Assembly: GCA_902768105.1 (NCBI GenBank)
Contig: CACXJZ010000006.1
Coordinates: forward strand, 1 to 61,198
Direction of reading: 5' to 3'
Length of the DNA: 61,198 nt
DNA from: an uncultured Prevotellaceae bacterium
GTDB lineage: Bacteria > Bacteroidota > Bacteroidia > Bacteroidales > Bacteroidaceae
Below the pieces are notes generated by a model. The model made no database searches. It saw nothing but the letters and a program-made list of their open reading frames with translations, and was not told where the DNA came from. The translations under genes and the position numbers were made by a program. Below are positions 9,601-17,100 of this stretch, one piece after another (the first letter of the stretch is position 1; every line of letters starts with the position of its first letter).

Positions 9601-12600
9601 CCGACTTGACGCCCCGCTGCAGCAGGCCATTGGCTATGCGGTTGGTCAGTTCGTCCATCTCCTTGTAGGTATAGGTGGCATCGCAGGCCACCAGTGCCTC
9701 TTGCCCAGGCTGCTCCTGTGCGAAATGACTGATGCACGCGTGGAAGAACTTAAACGGCGCCTCACCCGTAGCCGTCTGGCGAATCTTTGCGAGACATTGT
9801 TCCTGTTCGTCGTCGACCACAGAGACTTTCAGTACGTCACTGCCCACGGCAGATATGAACCGTTCCAGTACGGCCGACAGCGACTGTGCGAAGTCCTGCA
9901 TCAGCTGCGGGGTGTAATAGCTGTTGTCGTAGTCCACGTGCCAGCCGTCGTCCTCGACAAGCACCTCCAGGCGGAACTTCGGCTTGTCCACGCTGAGCCG
10001 TTTCCACGTGACTTCATGCCCCCCTGCCTTGTGCACGCCAATCACGCCAATCTGATAGACAAAGGCTGTCTGTGGGTTGAAGCCGTAGTCGGCGGCAATC
10101 TTGGCAAACGGATAGTCTTCGTGGCACATGGTCGCATTGAGCATGTCGTTTACCTTCCAGAGGTAGTTTTCCACCGTTCCCTGTCCATCGAGGGCAACAT
10201 ACAACGGCAGTGTGTTGACAAACATGCCTGTGGTATCTGAAATCCCCGGATATGCGCGTCCGCTACTGACAGTACATAGTGCAGCACAACGCTCACCCGA
10301 ATAGCGTGCCAGCGTATAGGCCACGGCAGCCAATGTAACTGAGGCCGGCGTAACCCCCTGCTGACGGCAGAACGCAGTCAGATGCTCCATATCGATAGGG
10401 CGCCGGATGGTCGAGACGCATCCTTCTGTATCCTCTGCCGGACAGTCGGATGGTATCAGGGTGCTGTGGTCGAAGTCTTTCAGCAACTTGGCAAAATAGT
10501 CGGCTCCTGCCTCCGGATCTCCCTGCTGTAAGGCATATTCAGCGTAGGTCTTACCTTCGTCCTCGATGGGTAAACCGTCGAGCACACGGCATAACTGGGA
10601 AAGGAATATCTCGAAAGACGAACCGTCGAAAATGAGGTGATGAATATCCATCAACAGGTAGTGGGTCACGGGGGTGACCAGTATCTCGAAGCGGTAAAGT
10701 GGTCCCTCGTAGAGGCTGAAGGGACGGATGAACCCCCAGGCGTGTTGCGCCACGTCGGCCTCTGCCAGTTTTATAACCTCTATTTGTGGCGTAAAGGGAC
10801 GAATGGTCAGCCTCGTCTCGCTGCCATCCATCTGTACGACAGCATTCATCAACGGATGCTTGCCGACGACCTTCACCACCGCCTCTTTGATCGCGTCTGT
10901 GGCAATATCTGTGCTGAAAGAAATCAGTCCCGGAAGATTGTACAGCGTGGTATCGGGGGCTGCGGCCTGGTCCACGAACACGCCCGTCTGAGCAGAGGTC
11001 AAGGGGAAGGAAAAATCACTATCGACCTCCCCTTCGGCCGTTGACCGTTGGTTCACTATTCTCTCTTCACTATTCACTAGCGAAGTGCCACCAACTGCCT
11101 GTTCCAGCATTCGGATGTCACCGCTGGCTACCAGCTTGCGGGCATCAACGTTTACACCATACTTCTTATATAACAGACTGCAGACCTTGATAGCCGACAC
11201 CGATGTCATGCCTGCCAATGAGAGCGGTGTGTTGAGACCAAAGTCATCCGTGCCAATCACGTCGGCAACGATCTCGTGAAGTTCCCTTTGCAGGTCGTTC
11301 TCCGCCACAAACTCTTCCCTCTTCACTCTTCCCTCTTCACTCTTCGCTATCGAAGTGCCTCTCTTTGGCTTGGGCAGTCGTTCGCGGTCTACCTTGCCAT
11401 TATTGTTACGTGGAATCTTGTCCAGCTGCATCACTACCTCCGGCACCATGTACGCAGGTTTCAGGTCTGCCACATGCTGCTTGATGGCCTTATCGTCAAG
11501 TCTGCCCTCCCCCGTGACGTAGGCCACGATATAGGTACCGTTCAGCGGGTCGCTGGCCGACTGTAGCGTTGCTCCTGTCACACCGGGGCATGTAAGCACA
11601 GCGGCCTCTACTTCGCGCAACTCCACGCGGAAGCCACGTATCTTGACCAGTCCGTCACGACGGCCAGCAAACAACAGACGACCTTCGGCATCACGACGCA
11701 CGAAGTCACCCGTGCGGAACACCCGTTCGTAACCTTCCTCATGAGCATCGTTGAATGGGTTGTCGATGAAGACCGTGGCCGTCAGTTCGGGGTGGTTCAG
11801 ATAGCCCCGGCACAGCTGCGGACCGCTTACCCACAGCTCGCCAGCCTCACCGTCTGCCACCGGCTGTCCGTCCTCGTCAACGATATACAGGCGGTAAGTA
11901 CCAGGCGCCTTGCCAATGGGCACATTCGCCTCGTCGCCTTTCACGGCGTGGCATGTGATCATGCCGCAACACTCCGACGAACCATAGACATTCAGGAATG
12001 TCAGTCCCGATGGTGGTGTCACAGGATTCAGTTTTTCACCGCCTACAGAGAGACAGCGCAGTGACGGGCAGTCGTCGGTAGTCACAAACTGGGCACCCGT
12101 CATGGTGCTCATAATGATATGGGTAATGGCATTGTCGTTGATAAACTGTGCCAGACGGACAAAATCGAACCTCACATCTTCGGGGATGATATAGAGTGTA
12201 CCACCCGTCGAGAGCGTGCCGAAGATGTCCTGCACCGTGGGGACAAACGAGAAGCTCGCATAAGAAGCCACCCGGCTGTTGCCGTCAAGCACCATTGTCT
12301 GCTCAGCCTCTTCCACTAAGCAGCTGATGTTACCCTGTTCTATCATACAGCCCTTGGGCTGGCCTGTTGAACCGCTTGTATAGATGAGCAGGGCAAGCGC
12401 GTCTGCCGACGATGGCTCCTCGTTCAGAGCAGATGCCTCGTTGATAGGTGTCAACGTATCGGTCAATAAGACAGGTATATGCTCATCCTCTATGACTACA
12501 AGCCCGTCATTCATGGTCAGTCCGCTGTTGCAGAGCACGTCGCGGTCGGCTATCAGCAGTTTCGCATGGCTGTCGCTCAACATGAAACTCAGACGCTCTG

Positions 12601-12868
12601 CAGGATAGGCGGGATCCAGAGGCATATAGGCACATCCGGCAGCCAATACGCCAACAGGCGCCATGGCAAGCCACTGGTTGCGTGGTATCAGAATGCCCAC
12701 AACGTCGTCTTTGGCTAACCCTGCTTCTCTGATCTGCTGAGTAATACCACAGGCCTGGGCCATCACGTCACGATACGTGTAACTTCTTCCATCATATACG
12801 ATGGCCGTATTGTCGGGCGTCAAGGCTGCTTGGCGCTGTATTAGGTTGATGACGGGTTTAATAGTCAT
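3686..12868 (-). CDS. NRPS-1: A-T-C-A-T-C-A-T-reductase synthetase
   Basis: 3060 residues, three modules, cytoplasmic. Order with key positions: A1 (about 1-505, A3 motif near 164); T1 (Ser556 in MTSVSA); C1 (HHLIFDG at 743); A2 (A3 motif near 1173); T2 (Ser1564 in GLTSLS); C2 (HHLVFDG at 1751); A3 (A3 motif near 2214); T3 (Ser2600 in GGTSIN); thioester reductase R (TGVTGYLG at 2699, YTYSK dyad). All condensation motifs are intact. The R domain predicts release as an aldehyde or alcohol. A1 has Val209 where the amino-group-binding Asp normally lies, and YGSSE in place of YGPTE, so it may load an acid without an alpha-amino group. Specificity residues aligned by hand to GrsA: A1 VPQISGVGMK, A2 DAQSRGCVAK, A3 DAEGTGVDDK; no substrate assigned. 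It starts 11 bases after the MFS stop and its end overlaps the ABC gene by 11 bp. Confidence 0.95.
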   Translation of the reverse strand: MTIKPVINLIQRQAALTPDNTAIVYDGRSYTYRDVMAQACGITQQIREAGLAKDDVVGILIPRNQWLAMAPVGVLAAGCAYMPLDPAYPAERLSFMLSDSHAKLLIADRDVLCNSGLTMNDGLVVIEDEHIPVLLTDTLTPINEASALNEEPSSADALALLIYTSGSTGQPKGCMIEQGNISCLVEEAEQTMVLDGNSRVASYASFSFVPTVQDIFGTLSTGGTLYIIPEDVRFDFVRLAQFINDNAITHIIMSTMTGAQFVTTDDCPSLRCLSVGGEKLNPVTPPSGLTFLNVYGSSECCGMITCHAVKGDEANVPIGKAPGTYRLYIVDEDGQPVADGEAGELWVSGPQLCRGYLNHPELTATVFIDNPFNDAHEEGYERVFRTGDFVRRDAEGRLLFAGRRDGLVKIRGFRVELREVEAAVLTCPGVTGATLQSASDPLNGTYIVAYVTGEGRLDDKAIKQHVADLKPAYMVPEVVMQLDKIPRNNNGKVDRERLPKPKRGTSIAKSEEGRVKREEFVAENDLQRELHEIVADVIGTDDFGLNTPLSLAGMTSVSAIKVCSLLYKKYGVNVDARKLVASGDIRMLEQAVGGTSLVNSEERIVNQRSTAEGEVDSDFSFPLTSAQTGVFVDQAAAPDTTLYNLPGLISFSTDIATDAIKEAVVKVVGKHPLMNAVVQMDGSETRLTIRPFTPQIEVIKLAEADVAQHAWGFIRPFSLYEGPLYRFEILVTPVTHYLLMDIHHLIFDGSSFEIFLSQLCRVLDGLPIEDEGKTYAEYALQQGDPEAGADYFAKLLKDFDHSTLIPSDCPAEDTEGCVSTIRRPIDMEHLTAFCRQQGVTPASVTLAAVAYTLARYSGERCAALCTVSSGRAYPGISDTTGMFVNTLPLYVALDGQGTVENYLWKVNDMLNATMCHEDYPFAKIAADYGFNPQTAFVYQIGVIGVHKAGGHEVTWKRLSVDKPKFRLEVLVEDDGWHVDYDNSYYTPQLMQDFAQSLSAVLERFISAVGSDVLKVSVVDDEQEQCLAKIRQTATGEAPFKFFHACISHFAQEQPGQEALVACDATYTYKEMDELTNRIANGLLQRGVKSGDRVALLLPRTSRLILSMFGVLKAGAAYIPCDPDYPENRVKLILEDSEAKLTITPELAEELLRSACCDAIATNITGDDLAYLIYTSGSTGRPKGVMLRHEGICNYLYGHPANVFANAVQTDASRILSVTTISFDAALQDIGMAYYNGKTLILATEEQANNPLELAQLIREQHIDMVSGTPSRWQTWLTSDDFCQAIGGVRICRAGGEKYPQQLLDQLRSITKARLFNCYGPTEITVASNNAELTHASLITVGKPQLNVKEYIVDGDGNELPVGVVGELYIGGKGVARGYNNLDEMTRERFVDYHGERIYKSGDYAKWLPDGNVVVLGRTDHQIKLRGLRIELGEVESAILHVDGVKQVVVTIRQIGGMEHLCAYFTADREIDTTAMRTAISSHLTDYMVPTAYMQLDHMPMTPNGKTDIKALPNPQVQMVQGGSGTASSRRLTRIEKELQGMVTEILGVENVDVECPLSMVGLTSLSAIRLAILIQQCYGVTLQAKKLVKNCTLMSIEDEILTAMLSGRADNATSPSSTSSLSSSPCSSPLSYAQTGVYFDCLKNPTAIQYNIPHMVTFPKDVNPNALAEAVRTLVGKHPQMTARFEQTAEGIVQTVNPEMTIDIAVKTMSEDELQQYKHDFVRPFDLATAPLCRFEIVTTQQAVCLLFDVHHLVFDGASTDIFFRQLCRLLDGSPVEDDALSYPAYVMDEKAAEDGEDYQKARDFFNERLSVVEAATEVRPDLPNPVTGTVNEAISALDIKTIEAFCRTHQITPAHLTLAAVYYALSRFANSEQVCITTVSSGRSDLRIRSTVGMFVNTLAMTATIGKQSVSDFLQEVSTNFDETLSHENYPFAQIAADYGLAPEIQFVCQLGMDSQYTVGGTPLKMEILGTHTPKFPITFFIAPANGIPSVCVAYDNGKYSARLMQSLAEAVKVTVERMIAKPDAALTSISIVSDEEAQRIIKIGTGKEIDVDLSKTFANLFTEQAKRTPDAPAVVDRDSQLTYGEMDRYSNALARQLIDFGVQPNDFVCVMLDRFKEFPLAVLAIHKAGAAYTPLDFEYPNERLSYMLENSESKVLITSHDVLEAKQAEGDFSTAAAKTFFIDDFMTTVVGDSVADAIDLSSPDGLAYMIYTSGSTGKPKGAMLHQAGLRNFIAVVIDMEQLTGEDRISGHRSFSFDAHIEDMYPVLTLGGSFHIMPTEIRKDLTLIRQFLFDHQITGGGYSTAMTSLLLNTFDDLPIRFTTGGGEKMDGVYSDHIEIINVYGPTECTDDTSYYSIAPGRRVENIPIGQSVANNWNFIVDTAGHLVPQGVAGELCFAGVQVGRGYWRLPERTAKSFVDCPFVKQDRWGRPVRMYHTGDLCRWNEDGQIEYMGRIDTQVKLRGFRIELGEIESKALNIDGIRQAAAEVRKVMGNEHLVLYYTVVDGFAIGEDDIRKTLAASSLADYMVPDAYMQMDSMPMTPNGKINRKALPAPEMKRATEYEPPKGENEELFCSIFSEILKIKEVGATDNFFEIGGTSINAIKVIVESSKHGVQIVFNDLFNQKTPRALAAFVDASQTSQTSDTSPTSLTSQARQAGPQADSPEAARFAPLNALLCTNTLDSFREGKRQTIGDVLLTGVTGYLGIHILHELLSNYHGKILCPVRAKGNDEAMSRIKTLYFYYFGRTEAFSHFDERVTAFVAEVTQPDGLDSITQQGLTVVNCVANVKHFSAGNDIEMVNIESVRHLIGFCLRTGSRLIHISTNSIAGLSVDNVPGPEVKLTEQSFYIGQNVSERKYTYSKFKAEELVLDAIAHHGLNAKIMRVGNLSARQKDGEFQINFNTNNFLALLRAFVVIGMVPYEKLNVRFEFSPIDEVARAIMLLAQSPEDCIVFHPYNIHQQFLSDVLNGFAQAGIPLKHVESEEFSQRLNTMMDNPDLVTLLRPLMAYNLGSNRNIRNIECTNDYTTQVLYRLGFQWPPTAADYVHRFVDTITGYDYFTV
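4902..4959. repeat. 9-bp CTAG tandem repeat in the T3-R linker of NRPS-1
   Basis: CTAG occurs at 4902, 4911, 4920, 4929, 4938, 4947 and 4956, exactly every 9 bases. On the minus strand it encodes a Thr/Ser/Gln-rich linker (SQTSQTSDTSPTSLTSQ) between the last carrier and the reductase. Confidence 0.9.
8001..8031. repeat. 9-bp CTAG tandem repeat in the T2-C2 linker of NRPS-1
   Basis: CTAG at 8001, 8010, 8019 and 8028, again a 9-base period. It encodes a Ser/Thr-rich linker (SPSSTSSLSSSPCSS) before the second condensation domain. Confidence 0.88.
11052..11090. repeat. GAAGAGTGA-like repeat in the T1-C1 linker of NRPS-1
   Basis: On the minus strand a GGCACTTCG head leads into GAATAGTGAAGAG-type units. 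The same head-plus-units pattern occurs at 11311-11359, and the units resemble the intergenic repeats at 1152 and 38382. It encodes charged linker sequence (SLVNSEERIVNQ). Confidence 0.7.
11311..11359. repeat. GAAGAGTGA repeat in the A1-T1 linker of NRPS-1
   Basis: On the minus strand GGCACTTCGATAGCGAAGAG is followed by alternating GTGAAGAG and GGAAGAG units, encoding SIAKSEEGRVKREE between adenylation domain 1 and carrier 1. Confidence 0.75.
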
Positions 12869-12879
12869 AGCTTTGTTTG

Positions 12880-14109
12880 TTATAGATTATTATTCAATTT
12901 TTTAAGTGCTTTCAGATGCAGGCCCGTGCCCACCAGCATAAAGACGGCAGCTGTCGCGGTCAGTGTCTGGAAGATGTGTACAGAACTGAATTTTACCAGA
13001 TACAGCCCTTGTATCGTCAGTACGCCCGCTAAGGCAGCGACACTGTAGACGGTGTTGAACAGGCTGGTATAGACACTCTTCCTCTCCGGCTCTATCACCA
13101 TGCTGTTGCGAAGACAGTAGATATACATGCCGCTGAAGCCGAAGCCGAATACGGCCATCACGATGGCAATCTCAATGATGTCGTGATGGCCTGTAATCAG
13201 TCGGTAGCCGAGTGCACCGAAGGTTGCCAACAACACGACCGCCTGATGGTAAAGGAAAGTGACACGAGGTCCATAGTGCTTCTGGATATACATGATGGGG
13301 AAGCGCCCCGCAAAGGCACCCGCCACATAAACCATGATGATGCCACCCAGCTCAGCCGCGTTCAACCCCAGTTCGTCGACAAAAAGGAACGACACAATGG
13401 CCATGAAGCCACCGTCGAACCATGCCATCCATGCTAACGAGAAACTCAGTGGCAGCAGCGGCGAACGTCGGATGACCTCGTTGTAGGTGCGCAGCGTCTC
13501 CATGGGCGCAAACTTTGCCTTAGCCTGTGCCTGTTCCCCGGCGCTCTTCTCCTGAATGCGGAACACACTCATACCTGCCAGCATGGCAAGACTGAGTATA
13601 CCCAGCACGATGAAGCAGTACTGCCACGATGCCCACTCTGTAATCACGCCTCCCACTGACGGTGCCAGGATGGGCGAAATGGTTATCAGGATGGTGTACC
13701 AGCTGAGGCGGCTTGCCAGGTTCTCCTTATTAGAGATTCCTGCTATCCAGAGTTGCATCGTCAGCATAATCGTGGCCCGGGAAACGGCCTCAAGGATCTG
13801 GGCCAGGTCGAACACATAGATGTTCTTTGACAGAGCACTGAGCCCACAACTGATTATACAGATCACCAATCCTGTCTGCATCAACCGTCGCGACGTAAAC
13901 AGGTCTGCAAAGGCTGCAAAGCAGAACATGCAGATAATCATGCTCATGCGGCTGAACACCATATTTGATGACATAGCCGCCTCATTGACACTCAGGTCTC
14001 GCGCTATATACGATGCTGACGGCACGAAGATGGTGTTCGCTGAGATGACGATGATGGCCGCTATGACCATCACCGTCCAACTCAGATAAAAACGCTGTCT
14101 TTCTGTCAT
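12880..14109 (-). CDS. MFS transporter, drug/metabolite exporter type
   Basis: About 409 residues with some twelve hydrophobic segments in two sets of six, typical of DHA-type proton-driven exporters. A short charged loop follows the second helix (FADLFTSRRLMQTG), and a central cytoplasmic loop (QEKSAGEQAQAKAKFAPME) divides the halves. The ATG at 14109 is preferred; an upstream TTG at 14115 would abut the NRPS-2 stop. The gene sits between the two synthetase genes with gaps of about 6 and 11 bases, so it is certainly co-transcribed with them. The likely role is export of, or self-resistance to, the peptide product; import of a precursor is possible. Confidence 0.9.
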   Translation of the reverse strand: MTERQRFYLSWTVMVIAAIIVISANTIFVPSASYIARDLSVNEAAMSSNMVFSRMSMIICMFCFAAFADLFTSRRLMQTGLVICIISCGLSALSKNIYVFDLAQILEAVSRATIMLTMQLWIAGISNKENLASRLSWYTILITISPILAPSVGGVITEWASWQYCFIVLGILSLAMLAGMSVFRIQEKSAGEQAQAKAKFAPMETLRTYNEVIRRSPLLPLSFSLAWMAWFDGGFMAIVSFLFVDELGLNAAELGGIIMVYVAGAFAGRFPIMYIQKHYGPRVTFLYHQAVVLLATFGALGYRLITGHHDIIEIAIVMAVFGFGFSGMYIYCLRNSMVIEPERKSVYTSLFNTVYSVAALAGVLTIQGLYLVKFSSVHIFQTLTATAAVFMLVGTGLHLKALKKLNNNL

Positions 14110-14115
14110 TTCCAA

Positions 14116-17100
14116 TTATTCAAAGAAACCGAAGGCGGCTATCTGTCTCAACATCTGGACGATGTATTCACTGGAGGTGTCGCTCCAGTGGAAACCGAGA
14201 CGGTGCAGAACAGAACAAGTATATCGGTTGTCACGCGCAATCATGACAGCCTTTTGTCCGTGAGCCATGTCCTGATATGCCAACATAGCGGCAAGTAATT
14301 TAGCCTTCTCTGGGTCTTGTCCAGCAGCAGCAATAGCCTGCTGGAACTCATCAGCTTCCACAAAGCGCATCTCACGACCCACTTTCTCCATGAGGAGAAG
14401 CACATCGCCTAATAGTTCGGTGTGATTGTTGAAAGCCTGGAACAAAGTACATTCCTTGGACGTAGAAGCGAGGAGCACCACAGCCTTGGCCGTTTCATTG
14501 ATAGGAGACATCTCGGTATGTTCATCATATCCGTCATAAGGACAGCAGCCCAACGTATGGAACACCTTTAGACGTCCCATATAACTGTTGGTGTTGAAGT
14601 TGGCCTGGAATTCACCGTCATAGCTACGCGGTGCCAGATTACCCACGCGTATCACTTTGGCACTCAGACCATGGTGGGCGACGGCATCGAGCACCAGACG
14701 CTCTGCCAAGAACTTGGAGTGGATGTAACGGTTGTCGAGGAACTGGCCGAACCAGAGCTTGCGTTCGTCCAACATGGGCACCTGTTCACTATCGTTGCGG
14801 ACAATCCATACTTCACCTACGGAGGTTGTGGAAATATGTACCAGTCGGGCGCCAGTGTTCAGACAGAATTCCACGCAGCGCTGAGCACCGCCGATATTCA
14901 CGTCCTCGATGTCCGTTCCCTTGGAGAAATGCTTCACGTTAGCAGCACAGTTGAAGACGGTGTTGATGGTAGGATGTCCATCAGGCAGGATGCCCGTCAT
15001 ATCCTCTGTCACGTCACCATTCACCACAAAGAGGCGGTTACCGAAGAGTTCCTTAAATGATTTCTCAAAATAGTAGAACATCAAGTTCTTCAGTCGGTGC
15101 TCAGCAGCAGCCTGATCTTTACCGCGAACAACACACGTGATGGTTGTGGTATCGCTATCGATGAGCTCACGCAATACGTGGATGCCTAAATAGCCCGTGG
15201 CACCTGTCAGGAGAACGTTGCCCAGTTGCTGACGCTCACCCTTCAGGAACGTCTCGATATTATTGTGCTGTAAGATGGCATCGATGCCTGTATAATCGAA
15301 GTTCTCAATCTCGGTGTCAACCTCATTTTCAGGGGCAGCCCCTCCCACAAACTGTGCCAGAAGGCGTGGCGTGGGATGATCGAACACATCACCGTATGCC
15401 ACATGGTGTCCAGCCTTATCGGCCTCAATAATCACCTTGGTCACCATGAGCGACGTGCCGCCCATCTCAAAGAAATTATCAGTAGCTCCCACCTTGTCAA
15501 GAGACAAGATGCTAGCGAAGATGTCACAGAACTGCGTCTCTACATCCCCTACAGGAGCCACATAATCGTGTTCCTCGACCTGTATCTGCGGTGCAGGCAG
15601 GGCACGGCGGTTCACCTTCTGGTTCTGGTTCAGCGGAATGCTGGGAATCTGCATCGTGGCAGCAGGCACCATGTAGGGCGGCTTGCGGTCGCGGATGAAG
15701 GCATTCAGTGCCTGGATATCGATTTGCTGGTCACTCACCACGTATGCCGCGATGAACTTACCACCATTGGGATAATCGAAAGCCTGCACGGTAGCGTCGC
15801 TAATGCCAGGGAACTCGCGAATGACTGATTCCACCTCCTTGAGCTCGATACGGAAGCCACGGATTTTCACCTGTCCGTCACGACGTCCCACAAACTGGAT
15901 GTTACCGTCAGCCAGATAGCGCACCACATCGCCTGTGCGGTAGCAGCGCTTTCCGTTCCAATGAATATAGGTGTCAGCCGTCTTCTCCGGCAGGTTCAGA
16001 TAGCCGCGGCTCACCTGAGGACCGGAAACCAGCATCTCACCGGCAGCTCCCAGTGGCAGGCGGTTCATGTCCTTATCCACGATGAAGAGTTGCAGGTTGT
16101 CCAACGGCTTGCCGATAGGCGCGTTCTGCTCGAACTCTTCCAAGGCGTAGGTGGTAGTGAAGATGGTACACTCCGTAGGACCGTAGCCGTTGTGCAGCTG
16201 ATAGGCCGTTGGCGGTGTGAGCGGCAGGATCTTTTCACCACCGACCGAGAGGTGACGCAGCGAGTGGTTGTCGCAGTTCATGGCAAACTGGCAGCCCACC
16301 TGTGTGGTCATGAACGAGTGGGTCACGCCCTCCTCGTTGAAATAGATATTCAAGTCAGGAAGGTTCATACGGATGTCATCGCCCACAATCACAACGGCAG
16401 CACCCGTTGTCAGTGCCGGATACATATCCATCATGCAGGCATCGAAACCGTAGCTGGCGTAGGCGGCCACCTTGTCGCCAGGTTTCAGGTCGTAATAACG
16501 CTGGAACCAATGGCAGAAACATACCAGGTTGCCGTGCTCCAGCTGACAGCCCTTCGGATTGCCCGTTGAGCCGGAGGTATAAAGCAGGATGAAGAGGTCT
16601 TCGGGTTTGACGGTGACGGGGTGAGGAACACCTGAGAGGTCTGTCAAATCCTTTGTCAAGAGCACAGGGCCTTGATACTCACTGACTTTCTCCTGCAGCT
16701 CTTCCTCGGCAATCAGCAGTTTCGCGTCGGCATCCTGCATCATGAAGTTGAGGCGTTCGGAGGGGTAGCTGGGATCCAGCGGCTGATAGGCACAGCCGGC
16801 CTTCAGCACACCCAAGGATGCCAGTACCATCCACTCGCTACGGCCAATGAGGATGGAGACGACATTCTCCTTCCCGCTCTCCACTTTGCTCTGGATCAGG
16901 GCGGCGATGGCATCGGTCTTTTCATCCACTTCTTTGTAGGTGAGTCGCACGTCATGATAGACAACAGCCAGATTGTCGGGTGTCTCTGCTACCTGACGGC
17001 GGAACATCGAAACAATGGTCTGCGTGTTGTCGTAAGGCACTGCTGTCTCGTTGAAAGAATCCAGCAGGGAGATGCCGGTGTTGTCAGTCAGCGAGATGCT

